DNA of 64,000 bases, taken from an uncultured Gammaproteobacteria bacterium (GTDB lineage Bacteria; Pseudomonadota; Gammaproteobacteria; Enterobacterales; Psychrobiaceae). Within the stretch, counting starts at the first letter, position 1, and every line of letters starts with the position of its first letter. Both the position numbers and the translations under genes were made by a program. Under the pieces are notes generated by a model, which had not been told where the DNA came from, ran no database searches, and was given only the letters and a program-made list of their open reading frames with translations. The DNA lies in contig CAKZQF010000102.1 in assembly GCA_937139475.1 (NCBI GenBank), positions 46,394 through 110,393 on the forward strand. The letters are read 5' to 3'. This document shows, one piece after another, positions 9,659-18,275 of this stretch.

Positions 9659-10171
9659 ATGCAAATCGAAAAAGATATCGTAGTAAGTGTTCATTATCGT
9701 TTAACTGATGACAAGCAACAAGAAATTGAAAACTCATTTGGTGATGTGCCAATGAATTACTTGCATGGTCACAACACCATGATCCCTGGCCTTGAAGCGG
9801 CATTAGAAGGCAAGCAAGCGGGCGACCAACTTAAAGTAACAATCACTCCTGAAGATGGTTACGGTCCATACAATGACAACCTAAAGCAGGAAGTACCAGC
9901 CGAAGCATTTGCTGGCTTAGATCCTAAAGCTGGTATGCAGTTTACTGCTGACACCGATCAAGGCCCATTGCCTGTAACGGTTATCGAAGTAACTGAAGAA
10001 ACTGTTACCGTTGACGGCAATCACCCATTTGCAGGTCAGACGCTACATTTTGATGTTGAAGTTGTTGAATTACGCGATGCAACACCAACTGAGTTAGAGC
10101 ATGGTCACCTGCACGGCGAAGGCGGTTGTGGTCACGACCACGCTGAAGGCGAAAGCTGCGGCAGCCACTAA
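9659..10171 (+). CDS. slyD: FKBP-type peptidyl-prolyl isomerase, SlyD family
   Basis: 170 aa. SlyD is a cytoplasmic prolyl isomerase and chaperone that also binds nickel. The FKBP part is interrupted by the insert-in-flap domain: VVSVHYRLTDD, YLHGHNTMIPGLEAALEGK, EDGYGPYNDN and VDGNHPFAGQTLHFDVEVVEL. The C-terminal tail is rich in His and Cys (HGHLHGEGGCGHDHAEGESCGSH over residues 148-170), a metal-binding end typical of SlyD but shorter than in E. coli. The start is ATG at 9659; the frame opens with TTG at 9647, which has no better ribosome site. A strong terminator follows. Confidence 0.92.
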   Translation: MQIEKDIVVSVHYRLTDDKQQEIENSFGDVPMNYLHGHNTMIPGLEAALEGKQAGDQLKVTITPEDGYGPYNDNLKQEVPAEAFAGLDPKAGMQFTADTDQGPLPVTVIEVTEETVTVDGNHPFAGQTLHFDVEVVELRDATPTELEHGHLHGEGGCGHDHAEGESCGSH

Positions 10172-10190
10172 TCTCTATCAGCTGCAACAT

Positions 10191-10220
10191 AAAAGGGTTA
10201 GCCATTGGCTAACCCTTTTT
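10191..10220 (+). terminator. Terminator after slyD
   Basis: A long perfect inverted repeat, AAAAGGGTTAGCCA against TGGCTAACCCTTTT, is followed by T-rich sequence. It may serve both strands. Confidence 0.9.
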
Positions 10221-10276
10221 TATTTTATACCGCCTTTATTAATCATATGACCTACTTTAGCCAGGACCAACGAATT

Positions 10277-10338
10277 ATACCAATCAGACTAAGTTCCTCC
10301 CGTAGGGCGGGTTTGAAATTACTTTATCTGATTGGTAT
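10277..10338. repeat. Short ATACCAAT...ATTGGTAT inverted-repeat element, copy 1
   Basis: 62 bp. The ends ATACCAATCAGACTAAGT and ACTTTATCTGATTGGTAT are near-perfect inverted repeats, with a small CCCG/CGGG hairpin between them. The right end touches the stop codon (10338-10340) of the lipoprotein gene. Related copies are at 14577-14758, 19145-19205 and 30101-30145. Confidence 0.85.
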
Positions 10339-10910
10339 TAATATCCGCCTTTAGGAGGGAAGTTGGCCATGATATCAGCGACAACATTGTCAATTCGTTC
10401 TTGTCGCTGCGCTGGCGAGGCCTTTCGTTGTACTCTCGACTCTTTTGCACCACGCCAGATTAATTCTTTATCTGGGTTAATGAAATCCACTACCAGTGCT
10501 CCCGCTTTATATTGACGCTCAAGATTATTGAGATTCATATGGAAGCCAAGGTGAGAGTGATGAAAGCCTGAGCCAAAGCTCCAGTAGTAAGGGTGAGTAT
10601 TGCTTAAATCGCGCTCACGTTTAGTTACAACCGAGGTGTGATAATTGACAAGAACATCAGCGCTATCTGGTGCAACCTTCTGCAAGCCTTTTGCTAACAA
10701 CTGCTGGTCTATTGCCCGAGTAATACGCTTTTGGTTAATCTCACTTTGATAGAACTCTTTTGACTCAACACTCTGTTTGTCACTAATAATCCAAGCGTAA
10801 GTCTTTATTTTAGAAAAGTTAACGCTCTGATCGTAGTCGTAATTCGGTGTGGATTTACACCCACTCAATAATGCCCCGACTAGCAGGAGAGCACTTAGCT
10901 TGATGTTCAT
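10338..10910 (-). CDS. DUF4136 lipoprotein
   Basis: 190 aa. A lipoprotein signal peptide is clear: MNIKLSALLLVGALLSGCKST, with lipobox LSGC and the modified Cys at 18. The mature part starts with the family-typical YDYDQSVNFSKIKTYAWI and has the DVLVNYHTSV and GALVVDFINPDKELIWRGAKE segments of DUF4136 proteins. It is predicted to be anchored in the outer membrane facing the periplasm; the function of the family is not established. AAGGTAA lies seven bases before ATG. The stop overlaps the end of a repeat element, which may have been the insertion point. Confidence 0.85.
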   Translation of the reverse strand: MNIKLSALLLVGALLSGCKSTPNYDYDQSVNFSKIKTYAWIISDKQSVESKEFYQSEINQKRITRAIDQQLLAKGLQKVAPDSADVLVNYHTSVVTKRERDLSNTHPYYWSFGSGFHHSHLGFHMNLNNLERQYKAGALVVDFINPDKELIWRGAKESRVQRKASPAQRQERIDNVVADIMANFPPKGGY

Positions 10911-10940
10911 AACGGTTACCTTTAACCAAAAGATACTTAA

Positions 10941-11414
10941 TTAAACAATAGGATAACTTAACTGGCGCTGTATATCGACTATCGCTGGGTATCGGCCAAT
11001 AAATCCTTTATCTATGTCATCTTCAAAAGGCTTTTTATGTAAGTGTGCCCTTTCGCCATATTGTTTTACTAACCAGCGTTCAATATAGCTAATTGACGGA
11101 TAGAGCATTGGCGTAAAGTTATGGGTATTTTTCACCAATAGCTGACAATGATGAATAGGCTCACCGGTTTCTTCATCCCACTGAGCTTCATGTTGAGAAT
11201 TGGCAACCCGCAACAGAGATAAAAAACCTATCCCGTGGCCATGAATACTATTAAATGTTGGCGCGACAATATTAGCGCCTTGGCAAGTTAAAAATGAAAC
11301 AGATTTATCGGTGACTTGCAGAACATTTTTGATGTGAATACGTGAATGACCAGTCAGGCGCAGCACTTTAGTAACCAGTGCAATCCAGTCACGAGGATGA
11401 AATTGTTGATGCAT
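10941..11414 (-). CDS. Conserved hypothetical protein
   Basis: 157 aa, not recognised. It is soluble, with no signal peptide or membrane segment, and is rich in His and aromatic residues. It has the composition of a folded protein (FHPRDWIALVTKVLRL near the start, YPSISYIERWLVKQYGERAH in the last third). AGGAG lies seven bases before the ATG at 11414, which supports translation. The lipoprotein gene follows 30 bases downstream on the same strand, so they may share a transcript. No function is proposed. Confidence 0.7.
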   Translation of the reverse strand: MHQQFHPRDWIALVTKVLRLTGHSRIHIKNVLQVTDKSVSFLTCQGANIVAPTFNSIHGHGIGFLSLLRVANSQHEAQWDEETGEPIHHCQLLVKNTHNFTPMLYPSISYIERWLVKQYGERAHLHKKPFEDDIDKGFIGRYPAIVDIQRQLSYPIV

Positions 11415-11477
11415 GTTACGCTCCTACAACTTATACCATACATAGAGCATAGCACTAAACTCTTGAGTCAACGACAA

Positions 11478-12347
11478 TTATTCACTGTGTTGCTCAAACC
11501 ACCTTATGACGTGGGGCCATAATACTTGCGATTTCCGGCTAAAAAACTTCATGTGCCCTATTTCTTTTAAGCCGTATTGCGTCGGGCAAAGAGACAAAGT
11601 TGTCGCGACAGTTTTTTGATAAACAGAGATCATGTCAGCAACATTTGATTCGTTAGCGATATCGTCATCAACGGCATGTACCCACATCGAGGGAAGTGTC
11701 AATTCATCATAATAGTGTTTAAGCACACTACGGCCAAATGCTGTTTTGACATACCCCTGGCCATTACACCATTGGCGCCACTGTGCAGCTGCTTGCTTAG
11801 GAAGCGGCTCCCCCATGCCGAATAACTGCGACTTGGTATGCCCGGCAATAAAGTTACTTAAGGGGATAAACACATTCATGAAAAAGTGCGCTTTAGCAAA
11901 ATATGGCATCTTCATATTTCTCAGGCTGCCCGACGAACAAGCGACATTGTACATTGAGTTTAACTGATGAGAATTATGCATTAAGCCAACCAGTTGACCA
12001 CCAGCACTGTGCCCCACGAGGTGATAAGAAGTATTGGGAAATGTTGCCTGCAAATAACTAAGAACGCCTGGTAAATCCTGTTCTCCCCAACATTGTAATG
12101 AAGCATTGCTTTTACTAATGTTGCCCGTTAACGATTGGCCAATGCCACGGTTGTCAAACGTAATAACGCCATAACCTTGCTGAGCTAGGTAACTGGCAAA
12201 AGCACTATAAAACTGTCTTTTTATGCCCGTCGCTGGAGCCATCATTACAGCGCCTTTAAGCGGTTGGTTTGGCGTGAACAAGGTGCCCTTAATGGCATGA
12301 CCATCTTGACAAGTCACCGTAATATCGGCACTAGAGAACAAATTCAT
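11478..12347 (-). CDS. Alpha/beta hydrolase
   Basis: 289 aa from ATG at 12347; a TTG one codon upstream is also in frame. The alpha/beta-hydrolase fold is shown by VMMAPATGIKRQFY (oxyanion strand), FDNRGIGQS, the nucleophile elbow GHSAGG, a likely acid in HAVDDDIAN and a His in EIGHMKFFS near the C-terminus. It resembles uncharacterised serine hydrolases often annotated as predicted alpha/beta hydrolases with a small lid. It has no signal peptide and is expected to be cytoplasmic. The substrate cannot be told; esterase or lipase-like activity is only a family-level expectation. Confidence 0.85.
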   Translation of the reverse strand: MNLFSSADITVTCQDGHAIKGTLFTPNQPLKGAVMMAPATGIKRQFYSAFASYLAQQGYGVITFDNRGIGQSLTGNISKSNASLQCWGEQDLPGVLSYLQATFPNTSYHLVGHSAGGQLVGLMHNSHQLNSMYNVACSSGSLRNMKMPYFAKAHFFMNVFIPLSNFIAGHTKSQLFGMGEPLPKQAAAQWRQWCNGQGYVKTAFGRSVLKHYYDELTLPSMWVHAVDDDIANESNVADMISVYQKTVATTLSLCPTQYGLKEIGHMKFFSRKSQVLWPHVIRWFEQHSE

Positions 12348-12541
12348 CAATTAAAGCTCGAACAGTAAAATTAGAGCTTTTATACTACACAAGGTCTAAC
12401 TGGTGTCAACCAAGTAAATTGTATGGCCAGTAACCTTTGCTAAGCCATTTTGACAGCATCATAGATCAGCACTACAAGCTCAGGAAAGCATTCGTTTTCG
12501 TTTTTAATCTACTCGATACGATGGTTTTAAAAATGATTTAG

Positions 12542-13000
12542 TTATTGCCTGCACATCGCTACATGAGGAATATCGTCTTCAAGATACATTGCAGATACCG
12601 TTACAAAACCATGTTTTTGATAATAAGATTGAAGGTGCTGCTGTGCCGAAATCTTTATCCCTATACTCGGCCAGTTATTTTGACAGCACACCAAGCACTG
12701 CTCAATTAATCCATCACCTAGCTTAATGCCCCGCGCTGATTTTGCAACGATCACACGACCAATGCTCACCTGACTAGGATAAGATACATCGGGCGCTAAT
12801 ATTCTCGCATAAGCGATCAACTCACCATCCCGAACCCCCATCACATGTTGCGTTTCCGCGTGTGTATCTTTTCCATCCAAGTCTTGGTAATAGCAGGTTT
12901 GCTCTACCACAAACACTTCAACTCGCAATTGCAGCAATTGATAAAGTTGCGTTGTTGAAAGCTGTGAAAATGTTAATGATTGCCATTGAATATTGTGCAT
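12542..13000 (-). CDS. GNAT acetyltransferase, ElaA-like
   Basis: 152 aa from ATG at 13000. The frame reaches TTG at 13078, but the ElaA family starts at about this ATG (IQWQSLTFSQLSTTQLYQLLQLR). LRVEVFVVEQTCYYQDLDGKD, HVMGVRDGELIAYARIL and SIGRVIVAKSARGIKLGDGLIEQ (acetyl-CoA loop region) match ElaA closely. The GNAT loop Q/RxxGxG/A is degenerate here as ARGIKLGD. The acceptor of ElaA proteins is unknown. No clear ribosome site is seen. Confidence 0.85.
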   Translation of the reverse strand: MHNIQWQSLTFSQLSTTQLYQLLQLRVEVFVVEQTCYYQDLDGKDTHAETQHVMGVRDGELIAYARILAPDVSYPSQVSIGRVIVAKSARGIKLGDGLIEQCLVCCQNNWPSIGIKISAQQHLQSYYQKHGFVTVSAMYLEDDIPHVAMCRQ

Positions 13001-13267
13001 AACAGTTACGTCAATTGTGTCATATTGGCTAGATGATAACTGGACAGTACAACGGGGTCTAGTAAATTGTAATACCAAGAAAACGACGATTATTTGTGAG
13101 GCTATTCAAGATTTAACAATTTTTTTAAGCTTAAGCCAGACTTACGCATAATAAATGACTAAGATGAGTTCGCATCAAAACAATTTTGATTGCTAATCCA
13201 CGGGCTTAGAGGCATCATCTACGCCGGCTGCACGCAAATAATAACAAGAACGCACAAGGATAAATAA

Positions 13268-14503
13268 ATGAATGCTTTAATGGGTTTAGTTGGTATTGTT
13301 ACCCTCTTAGGTATAGCTGTTTTACTATCAGAAAATCGCAAGGCAATTAACTTAAGAACGGTTATCTTGGCCTTTGCTATCCAAGCAAGCCTTGGCGCTT
13401 TTGTGTTATATATACCCGCAGGCCAAAGCGTGCTTTCCAGCATTGCCGGTGGCGTACAAGCGATAATAGATAGCGCACAAGCCGGACTTGATTTCTTATT
13501 TGGTGGTCTAGTATCAGATGACATGTTTAAAGTCTTTGGCGGTGGCGGTTTTGTTTTTGCGCTTCGCGTATTGCCTATCATCATATTCTTTTCAGCCTTT
13601 ATCGCCGTGCTCTACTATTTGGGCATTATGCAAAAAGTCATTAATGTTGTTGGGGGCCTGCTACAAAAAGCCCTTGGCACCTCAAAAACTGAATCTCTAT
13701 CAGCAACAGCCAATGTGTTTGTTGGGCAAACAGAAGCGCCTTTAATTGTACGACCTTATATTGCTGGCATGACCCGTTCAGAGTTGTTTGCCGTTATGGT
13801 TGGTGGACTAGCCTCTGTTGCAGGTTCGGTATTAGCCGGCTATGCAAGTTTAGGTGTAGAGTTAAAGTACCTCGTAGCAGCCTCATTTATGGCGGCACCA
13901 GGTGGCTTGCTAATGGCTAAGCTTATCGTGCCTGAAACTGATAAAGTGACCAACGCCGTTGAAGAAATTGAAGAAGAAGATAAGCCAGCAAATGTTATCG
14001 ATGCGGCCGCTACCGGGGCATCATCGGGTATGCATTTGGCACTTAATGTCGGAGCAATGTTACTAGCATTTATTGGCTTAATTGCACTGTTAAATAGCAT
14101 GGTTGGCTATATTGCATCATTGCTTGGTTATGATGGTATAACCATTCAATTGTTACTCGGTTACACTTTCTCGCCGCTGGCGTTTCTTATTGGAATACCT
14201 TGGAACGAAGCCATCACCGCTGGTAGCTTTATCGGCCAAAAGCTCGTTGTTAATGAGTTTGTAGCCTATATCGACTTTATTAATGTTAAAGATACATTGT
14301 CACCTCATACTCAAGCTATTGTCACGTTTGCCTTGTGTGGATTCGCCAATTTGTCTTCAATAGCAATCTTACTTGGCGGCTTAGGCGCGATGGCACCAAG
14401 CCGTCGACAAGAAATCGCAACACTAGGATTAAAAGCCGTTGCTGCAGGTAGCTTATCGAATTTAATGAGTGCCACAATTGCCGGCTTGTTTTTGTCTCTT
14501 TAA
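13268..14503 (+). CDS. nupC: NupC-type concentrative nucleoside transporter (CNT family)
   Basis: 411 aa inner-membrane ion-coupled nucleoside uptake carrier. It has the CNT layout: N-terminal helices, a Gly-rich loop [22 protein letters not shown], the [16 protein letters not shown] substrate-binding signature, a hairpin with [14 protein letters not shown], and [23 protein letters not shown] near the end. A cytoplasmic acidic loop ([10 protein letters not shown]) lies near residue 235. AAGGA eight bases before the ATG supports the start. A half-good CRP-like site TGTGA-N6-TCAAG is at 13095-13110. A hairpin follows the stop. Confidence 0.93.
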   Translation: MNALMGLVGIVTLLGIAVLLSENRKAINLRTVILAFAIQASLGAFVLYIPAGQSVLSSIAGGVQAIIDSAQAGLDFLFGGLVSDDMFKVFGGGGFVFALRVLPIIIFFSAFIAVLYYLGIMQKVINVVGGLLQKALGTSKTESLSATANVFVGQTEAPLIVRPYIAGMTRSELFAVMVGGLASVAGSVLAGYASLGVELKYLVAASFMAAPGGLLMAKLIVPETDKVTNAVEEIEEEDKPANVIDAAATGASSGMHLALNVGAMLLAFIGLIALLNSMVGYIASLLGYDGITIQLLLGYTFSPLAFLIGIPWNEAITAGSFIGQKLVVNEFVAYIDFINVKDTLSPHTQAIVTFALCGFANLSSIAILLGGLGAMAPSRRQEIATLGLKAVAAGSLSNLMSATIAGLFLSL

Positions 14504-14518
14504 ACAAGTGCTAATCAT

Positions 14519-14543
14519 AGGTGTAGCCTCGCTACACCTTTAT
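14519..14543 (+). terminator. Hairpin after nupC, probable terminator
   Basis: AGGTGTAG and CTACACCT form a stem with loop CCTCG, followed by a weak T-rich tract. Confidence 0.65.
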
Positions 14544-14576
14544 TCCCTCAATATTATAAATCAATCGTAAAAGCTA

Positions 14577-14758
14577 ATACCAATCAGATAAAGTAATTTC
14601 CCACTCAGCGGGAGTTAAAATGGCTTTAGACAAGGAAGATGAATGATGGCTACGTTATTTATTTACTATGTAGAATAGCTACATACGAAAATAAATGCCT
14701 TGCCATAATCCGTTTATCTACACTACAAAATAGGTCGCTTTATTAATGTAATTGGTAT
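14577..14758. repeat. Long MITE-like ATACCAAT...ATTGGTAT element, copy 2
   Basis: 182 bp between ATACCAATCAGATAAAGT and the right end ATTGGTAT. Its left 40 bases match the short copies, including TTTCCCACTCAGCGGGAG. The interior has a palindrome ATGTAG-AATAG-CTACAT. Its right end, read in reverse, aligns over 45 bases without gaps to 30101-30145, sharing ATTTTGTAG and AGATAA. No ORF is present. It looks like a full-length non-autonomous repeat from which the 61-62 bp copies may be internally deleted. Confidence 0.8.
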
Positions 14759-15083
14759 AATTAACGGTTGAATAATGTCTGTAATACCATTAAATTTATA
14801 ACAAAATTTTCTATCGATTCCCTGCGTACCGCTTACATTAAGTAGGTGACCTGTTTTTATAGCGGAAATAATTAATGCGGCTAATATAAATTCAACCTCG
14901 TATTAATCATGTATATGTATTATTCAGGCGGATACACTACGCCAAGGGACAGTAAACAAAAACGAATGGGCCGTTTTGACATTCTCCGTTCAAAGAAGCA
15001 TTGGTTAGGCAATCAAAGCGACAGGGTACTTAAGGAATAAGAAACTCCGATGATTAATGGATATAATGCATTTGGTATGAATC
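14759..15083. other. Leader region before sensor gene with one small ORF
   Basis: Apart from the 43-codon ORF at 14909-15040, nothing is recognised. No known riboswitch consensus was found by eye. Confidence 0.4.
14909..15040 (+). CDS. Possible small protein (43 aa)
   Basis: ATG at 14909 opens a 43-codon frame that begins MYMYYSGGYTTPRDSK and ends in a basic stretch, RSKKHWLGNQSDRVLKE. It is hydrophilic and uses ordinary codons, and lies just upstream of the sensor gene on the same strand. No ribosome site is visible, so it may be chance. No function is proposed. Confidence 0.3.
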   Translation: MYMYYSGGYTTPRDSKQKRMGRFDILRSKKHWLGNQSDRVLKE

Positions 15084-17210
15084 ATGAAGTTTAAGGTTTT
15101 TGGGGTATTGATTTGTTTCGTTACCAGTTTTTTTGCGATTAATTTTTGGTCCCAGGTATCATTTGATATTATTCAAAAGGAACACCGTTCGCTATTACAG
15201 CAACTAACCATTAAGCGCGCGATTCAAATAGAGCAGAACTTAGAGCAAGCAACACTGAGTCACCAATGGTTTGCTTATGAGCTAGCTAAGCCTCAAGACA
15301 ACAAAACTGATGCGCAACTTTTGCCTCTGGCCCACTACGTTGTTGAAAATTATCCCGAAATTACCCAAATCGCAATCTCACCTAACAATATCACGACACT
15401 GACGGTTCCTCACCGTGCGCAACTGATTGGCAATACAGTGAACCGCCCATCAGCGCTTACAGCTCCTAACGATGCACCAACGTATTTTTATGATACGCCG
15501 TATAATTATCAAGGTAAAAGCGTCTTTATCAAGCACCTTCCAATTATCATAAATGACGTAATGTGGGGTTATATCTCATACACGCTGGATCTCAACCGAG
15601 TGTTTGCAAAAAATCACCTAAATGACCTCAATTCACAGCCGTTTGCCTATCAATTGGTTCATAGCAACAGGTACAACAGAGAGACAATTTTAATTAAGTC
15701 AAAACAGCCATTAGATCAGCAAATATATCAGGCAAGCATTAACCTGCCCAACGCCAATCTGTTGCTAAAAATGAGTTCTATAACAAAGTCTTATAATTCA
15801 ACGATGATAATGAACATTGTCTTTAGCATCGCTATTGCCTCGATATTTACCTTTGTTTGTTACCTAGGCTTGACCGAGCCCAATCGATTACGCAAACGTC
15901 TAAAGAAAGCACAGCAACAATTAGCCAACCTAAACATAATTACAAATAGCATTGTTAACAATGTTAGTGATGAAGTTCTTGTTAGCGATCCAAATGGCAA
16001 AGTTTTTATTCATAATAAAAAAGCGATTGATAATGCGCATATGCCGATGAATATTATCTTTGCTAATGAACATAATGTAGAAACAACCCCCTTATTTGAA
16101 CGAGATGGAAAAACGCCTATTGAGCCTACTCAACACCCGATTAACCGCGCACTGTTTAATAGAGAGTCAGTCTCAGAAAGTGTTGTACTGGTATCTGAAG
16201 GGAACAAAACTAAACATTTTAATTTAAACAGTCTTGTCATTAAAAATGAGCAAAACATGATAGGTGCCCTATGCATCAGTCATGAACTAAAGGATGAGAC
16301 AACGTCATTTATTGGAGAGCTATCTCGCAGTACGATACTGGAAATGCTAGAACGAGAAAAGCCGTTAATTGAGGTTTTTGAATATGCGATTCAACACGTT
16401 CAAGCCATTGTGCCGGGTGTCATCGTGGCAATTTCCCTGGCAGACACTAATAAGCAGAAAATCCATACGGTATATGCGACTGACTTACCAAGTTTCTATC
16501 GCCAGCATATCACTGGCAGCGAAATCAACGAACGCACAATGTCTAGCAATAGTGCAATCAGCCGAAACAAAATGATTATTGTTGAAGACATCAATCTTCA
16601 CCCTTATTGGATTGACGATAAGCAGGCAGCCAGCCAGGCAGGGTATAGAGCCTGTTGGTCACAGCCGATTAGAAATATTAACAATGAAGCCATTGGTTCC
16701 GTTGATTTTTATAGCGCAAACATTCTATCAGCAAAACCCGCGACAATTGTTACGCTTAAAGAGACGGCACATTTAGTAGAATTGGCGTTGGAGCGCCATA
16801 AAGACATTTATCGCTTAAACCGCATCTCATTAGCAGTACAATATGCCAGCAATATTATCGTAATAACTGACGCGCTAGGGGTTGTTGAATACGTCAATCC
16901 CAAATTTATTGAAGTTAGTCAATTCCACTCCGAGGAAGTTATAGGGACCGTTTTTCCTCTATTTGATAAAAAGCAGAGCACCAGCACGCTTAACCAACAA
17001 ATTGCCGCGGCCTTGTCTTGTGCAGAGGCTTGGGGCGGGAATATATCAAGTATGACCAAGTCAGGTCAGAAATTTACCTCGTTCGCCACAATAACCCCGA
17101 TTCTAGATGACGATGAGCAGCTGCGCCAAATTGTCATTTGCCAAGACAAAATCTCTTACCTAACAGATACTCAAAGTCACGATGCAACGACAGGTTATCA
17201 ACTACGCTAG
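15084..17210 (+). CDS. Membrane sensor with PAS-GAF-PAS, truncated before a GGDEF domain
   Basis: 708 aa. A first membrane helix (4-22) and a second (241-263) bracket a CHASE-like periplasmic sensor domain. A coiled coil (265-285), a PAS domain (285-395), a GAF domain (405-560, ending near VELALERHKDIYRLN) and a second PAS domain (565-690, IIVITDALGVVEYVNPKFIEVSQF) follow. The protein ends SHDATTGYQLR, which matches the HDxLTGLxNR opening of a GGDEF domain, but the stop comes right there and the next gene, on the other strand, ends 38 bases later. It therefore looks like a c-di-GMP enzyme that has lost its output domain. It may still sense or interact, or may be decaying. Confidence 0.75.
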   Translation: MKFKVFGVLICFVTSFFAINFWSQVSFDIIQKEHRSLLQQLTIKRAIQIEQNLEQATLSHQWFAYELAKPQDNKTDAQLLPLAHYVVENYPEITQIAISPNNITTLTVPHRAQLIGNTVNRPSALTAPNDAPTYFYDTPYNYQGKSVFIKHLPIIINDVMWGYISYTLDLNRVFAKNHLNDLNSQPFAYQLVHSNRYNRETILIKSKQPLDQQIYQASINLPNANLLLKMSSITKSYNSTMIMNIVFSIAIASIFTFVCYLGLTEPNRLRKRLKKAQQQLANLNIITNSIVNNVSDEVLVSDPNGKVFIHNKKAIDNAHMPMNIIFANEHNVETTPLFERDGKTPIEPTQHPINRALFNRESVSESVVLVSEGNKTKHFNLNSLVIKNEQNMIGALCISHELKDETTSFIGELSRSTILEMLEREKPLIEVFEYAIQHVQAIVPGVIVAISLADTNKQKIHTVYATDLPSFYRQHITGSEINERTMSSNSAISRNKMIIVEDINLHPYWIDDKQAASQAGYRACWSQPIRNINNEAIGSVDFYSANILSAKPATIVTLKETAHLVELALERHKDIYRLNRISLAVQYASNIIVITDALGVVEYVNPKFIEVSQFHSEEVIGTVFPLFDKKQSTSTLNQQIAAALSCAEAWGGNISSMTKSGQKFTSFATITPILDDDEQLRQIVICQDKISYLTDTQSHDATTGYQLR

Positions 17211-17247
17211 CCTAAGCGCGAGTGCTTGCGCTTGTTCCGCGGTGTGC

Positions 17248-18156
17248 TTATAACCAGTGCGCTATTGCAACACCAATACTGATGGTGTTGTTCTGCAGGT
17301 TATAATCAATCAAACTTTCACCATAACCACCGGTAAACTGGATATAGCCAAGCACCCTGTCATTCCACGGTAATGGGTGACTATAATCAAGGCTTACCCC
17401 TTGATGAGAGTCACCAGAGAACAAGTTCCGGATGGCTAACGATACCTGATGGCGCTGGTGTTTATAGGCTAATATTACCTCTCCATGCCCCATGTATTCA
17501 GTTAGATCAGGATTGTCATCATCATCTAGAGACTCTCGTAGCCTCCGCCATGTGCGAAGCTCTACCGCGAGCGTACGTTCATTTGACCATTCACGGTGTA
17601 CAGCAGCACTTAATACCATGCGATTCCAACTGCGTGAGAAATCACCGCTACGACCATTAGATTGATGGTTTATCCCAAACGAAATTTTATCTAGTCGCCA
17701 GCCTTGATAATTCAAGTGCAAGAATCGCCTTTCAAACCACGCTTCAGGTTCATAATTACTCTCGCGAAATGGTGATGAATTATCAGTATTGTACAACTGC
17801 CAAAAGGATTGCTGAGTGTAGGCGAACCAGAAATCAACGCCGCTGCCAAATAAATCATCAGCAACGGCATGTTTAAAGCTAAATTGGAATTTCCCTTCAG
17901 TGTTGTCAGCGATGATCCCGTCGGGCATACTTTGGCTAGATTGCTCAGCCCGCATCGCATTGTGTGACATCAGCATAAAGTAGTTCGGTTTATACGCGAT
18001 GAGACTGGCACTAAATAACGGTTGCTTGTCAAGGCGCATAGCGTGGCAGGCTTTAATATCTTCTTTTTTCTCTAACAGTTCACATTCGCTTGCTAGCGAA
18101 AATAGACTAAACAAACCGCCCACAATAACAACTAGCGATCTTAATAACGTTCCCAA
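17248..18156 (-). CDS. pldA: Outer-membrane phospholipase A1
   Basis: 302 aa from a TTG start at 18156. OMPLA hydrolyses phospholipids in the outer leaflet as a calcium-dependent dimer. The signal peptide is GTLLRSLVVIVGGLFSLFSLAS. The catalytic His, Ser and Asn are seen in GINHQSNGRSGDFSRSWNRM (H164, S166, N178), with the family's spacing. The rest alternates like a beta-barrel and ends in GVAIAHWL. The frame continues 18 codons upstream to ATG at 18210, but that would cover a good extended -10 promoter. TTG has GGGAG eight bases before it, so it is the better start. The gene converges with the truncated sensor gene. Confidence 0.93.
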   Translation of the reverse strand: MGTLLRSLVVIVGGLFSLFSLASECELLEKKEDIKACHAMRLDKQPLFSASLIAYKPNYFMLMSHNAMRAEQSSQSMPDGIIADNTEGKFQFSFKHAVADDLFGSGVDFWFAYTQQSFWQLYNTDNSSPFRESNYEPEAWFERRFLHLNYQGWRLDKISFGINHQSNGRSGDFSRSWNRMVLSAAVHREWSNERTLAVELRTWRRLRESLDDDDNPDLTEYMGHGEVILAYKHQRHQVSLAIRNLFSGDSHQGVSLDYSHPLPWNDRVLGYIQFTGGYGESLIDYNLQNNTISIGVAIAHWL

Positions 18157-18183
18157 AACTACAACTCCCAAAAATTTTCTCGC

Positions 18184-18192
18184 ATTATAGCA
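18184..18192 (-). promoter_or_regulatory. Extended -10 promoter of pldA
   Basis: TGCTATAAT on the minus strand is a perfect extended -10. Transcription would begin about 20 bases before the TTG start of pldA, which gives a short leader containing the GGGAG ribosome site (18165-18169). Confidence 0.65.
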
Positions 18193-18275
18193 ATTTATTG
18201 TGATTAGCACTTGAAATTGTTTTTTATGGACATATTATGTCTACAGTATTAAATATTTTATATCTAGGTAAATAA

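Noticed and set aside
13219..13584. 121-codon minus-strand ORF over the start of nupC
   Set aside because: It is antisense to the clear transporter gene and its composition is that of a shadow frame.
14759..15083. c-di-GMP riboswitch before the sensor gene
   Set aside because: Pieces such as CAGTAAACAAAAACGAATGGG looked suggestive, but the conserved aptamer core and paired arms of a GEMM element are not there.
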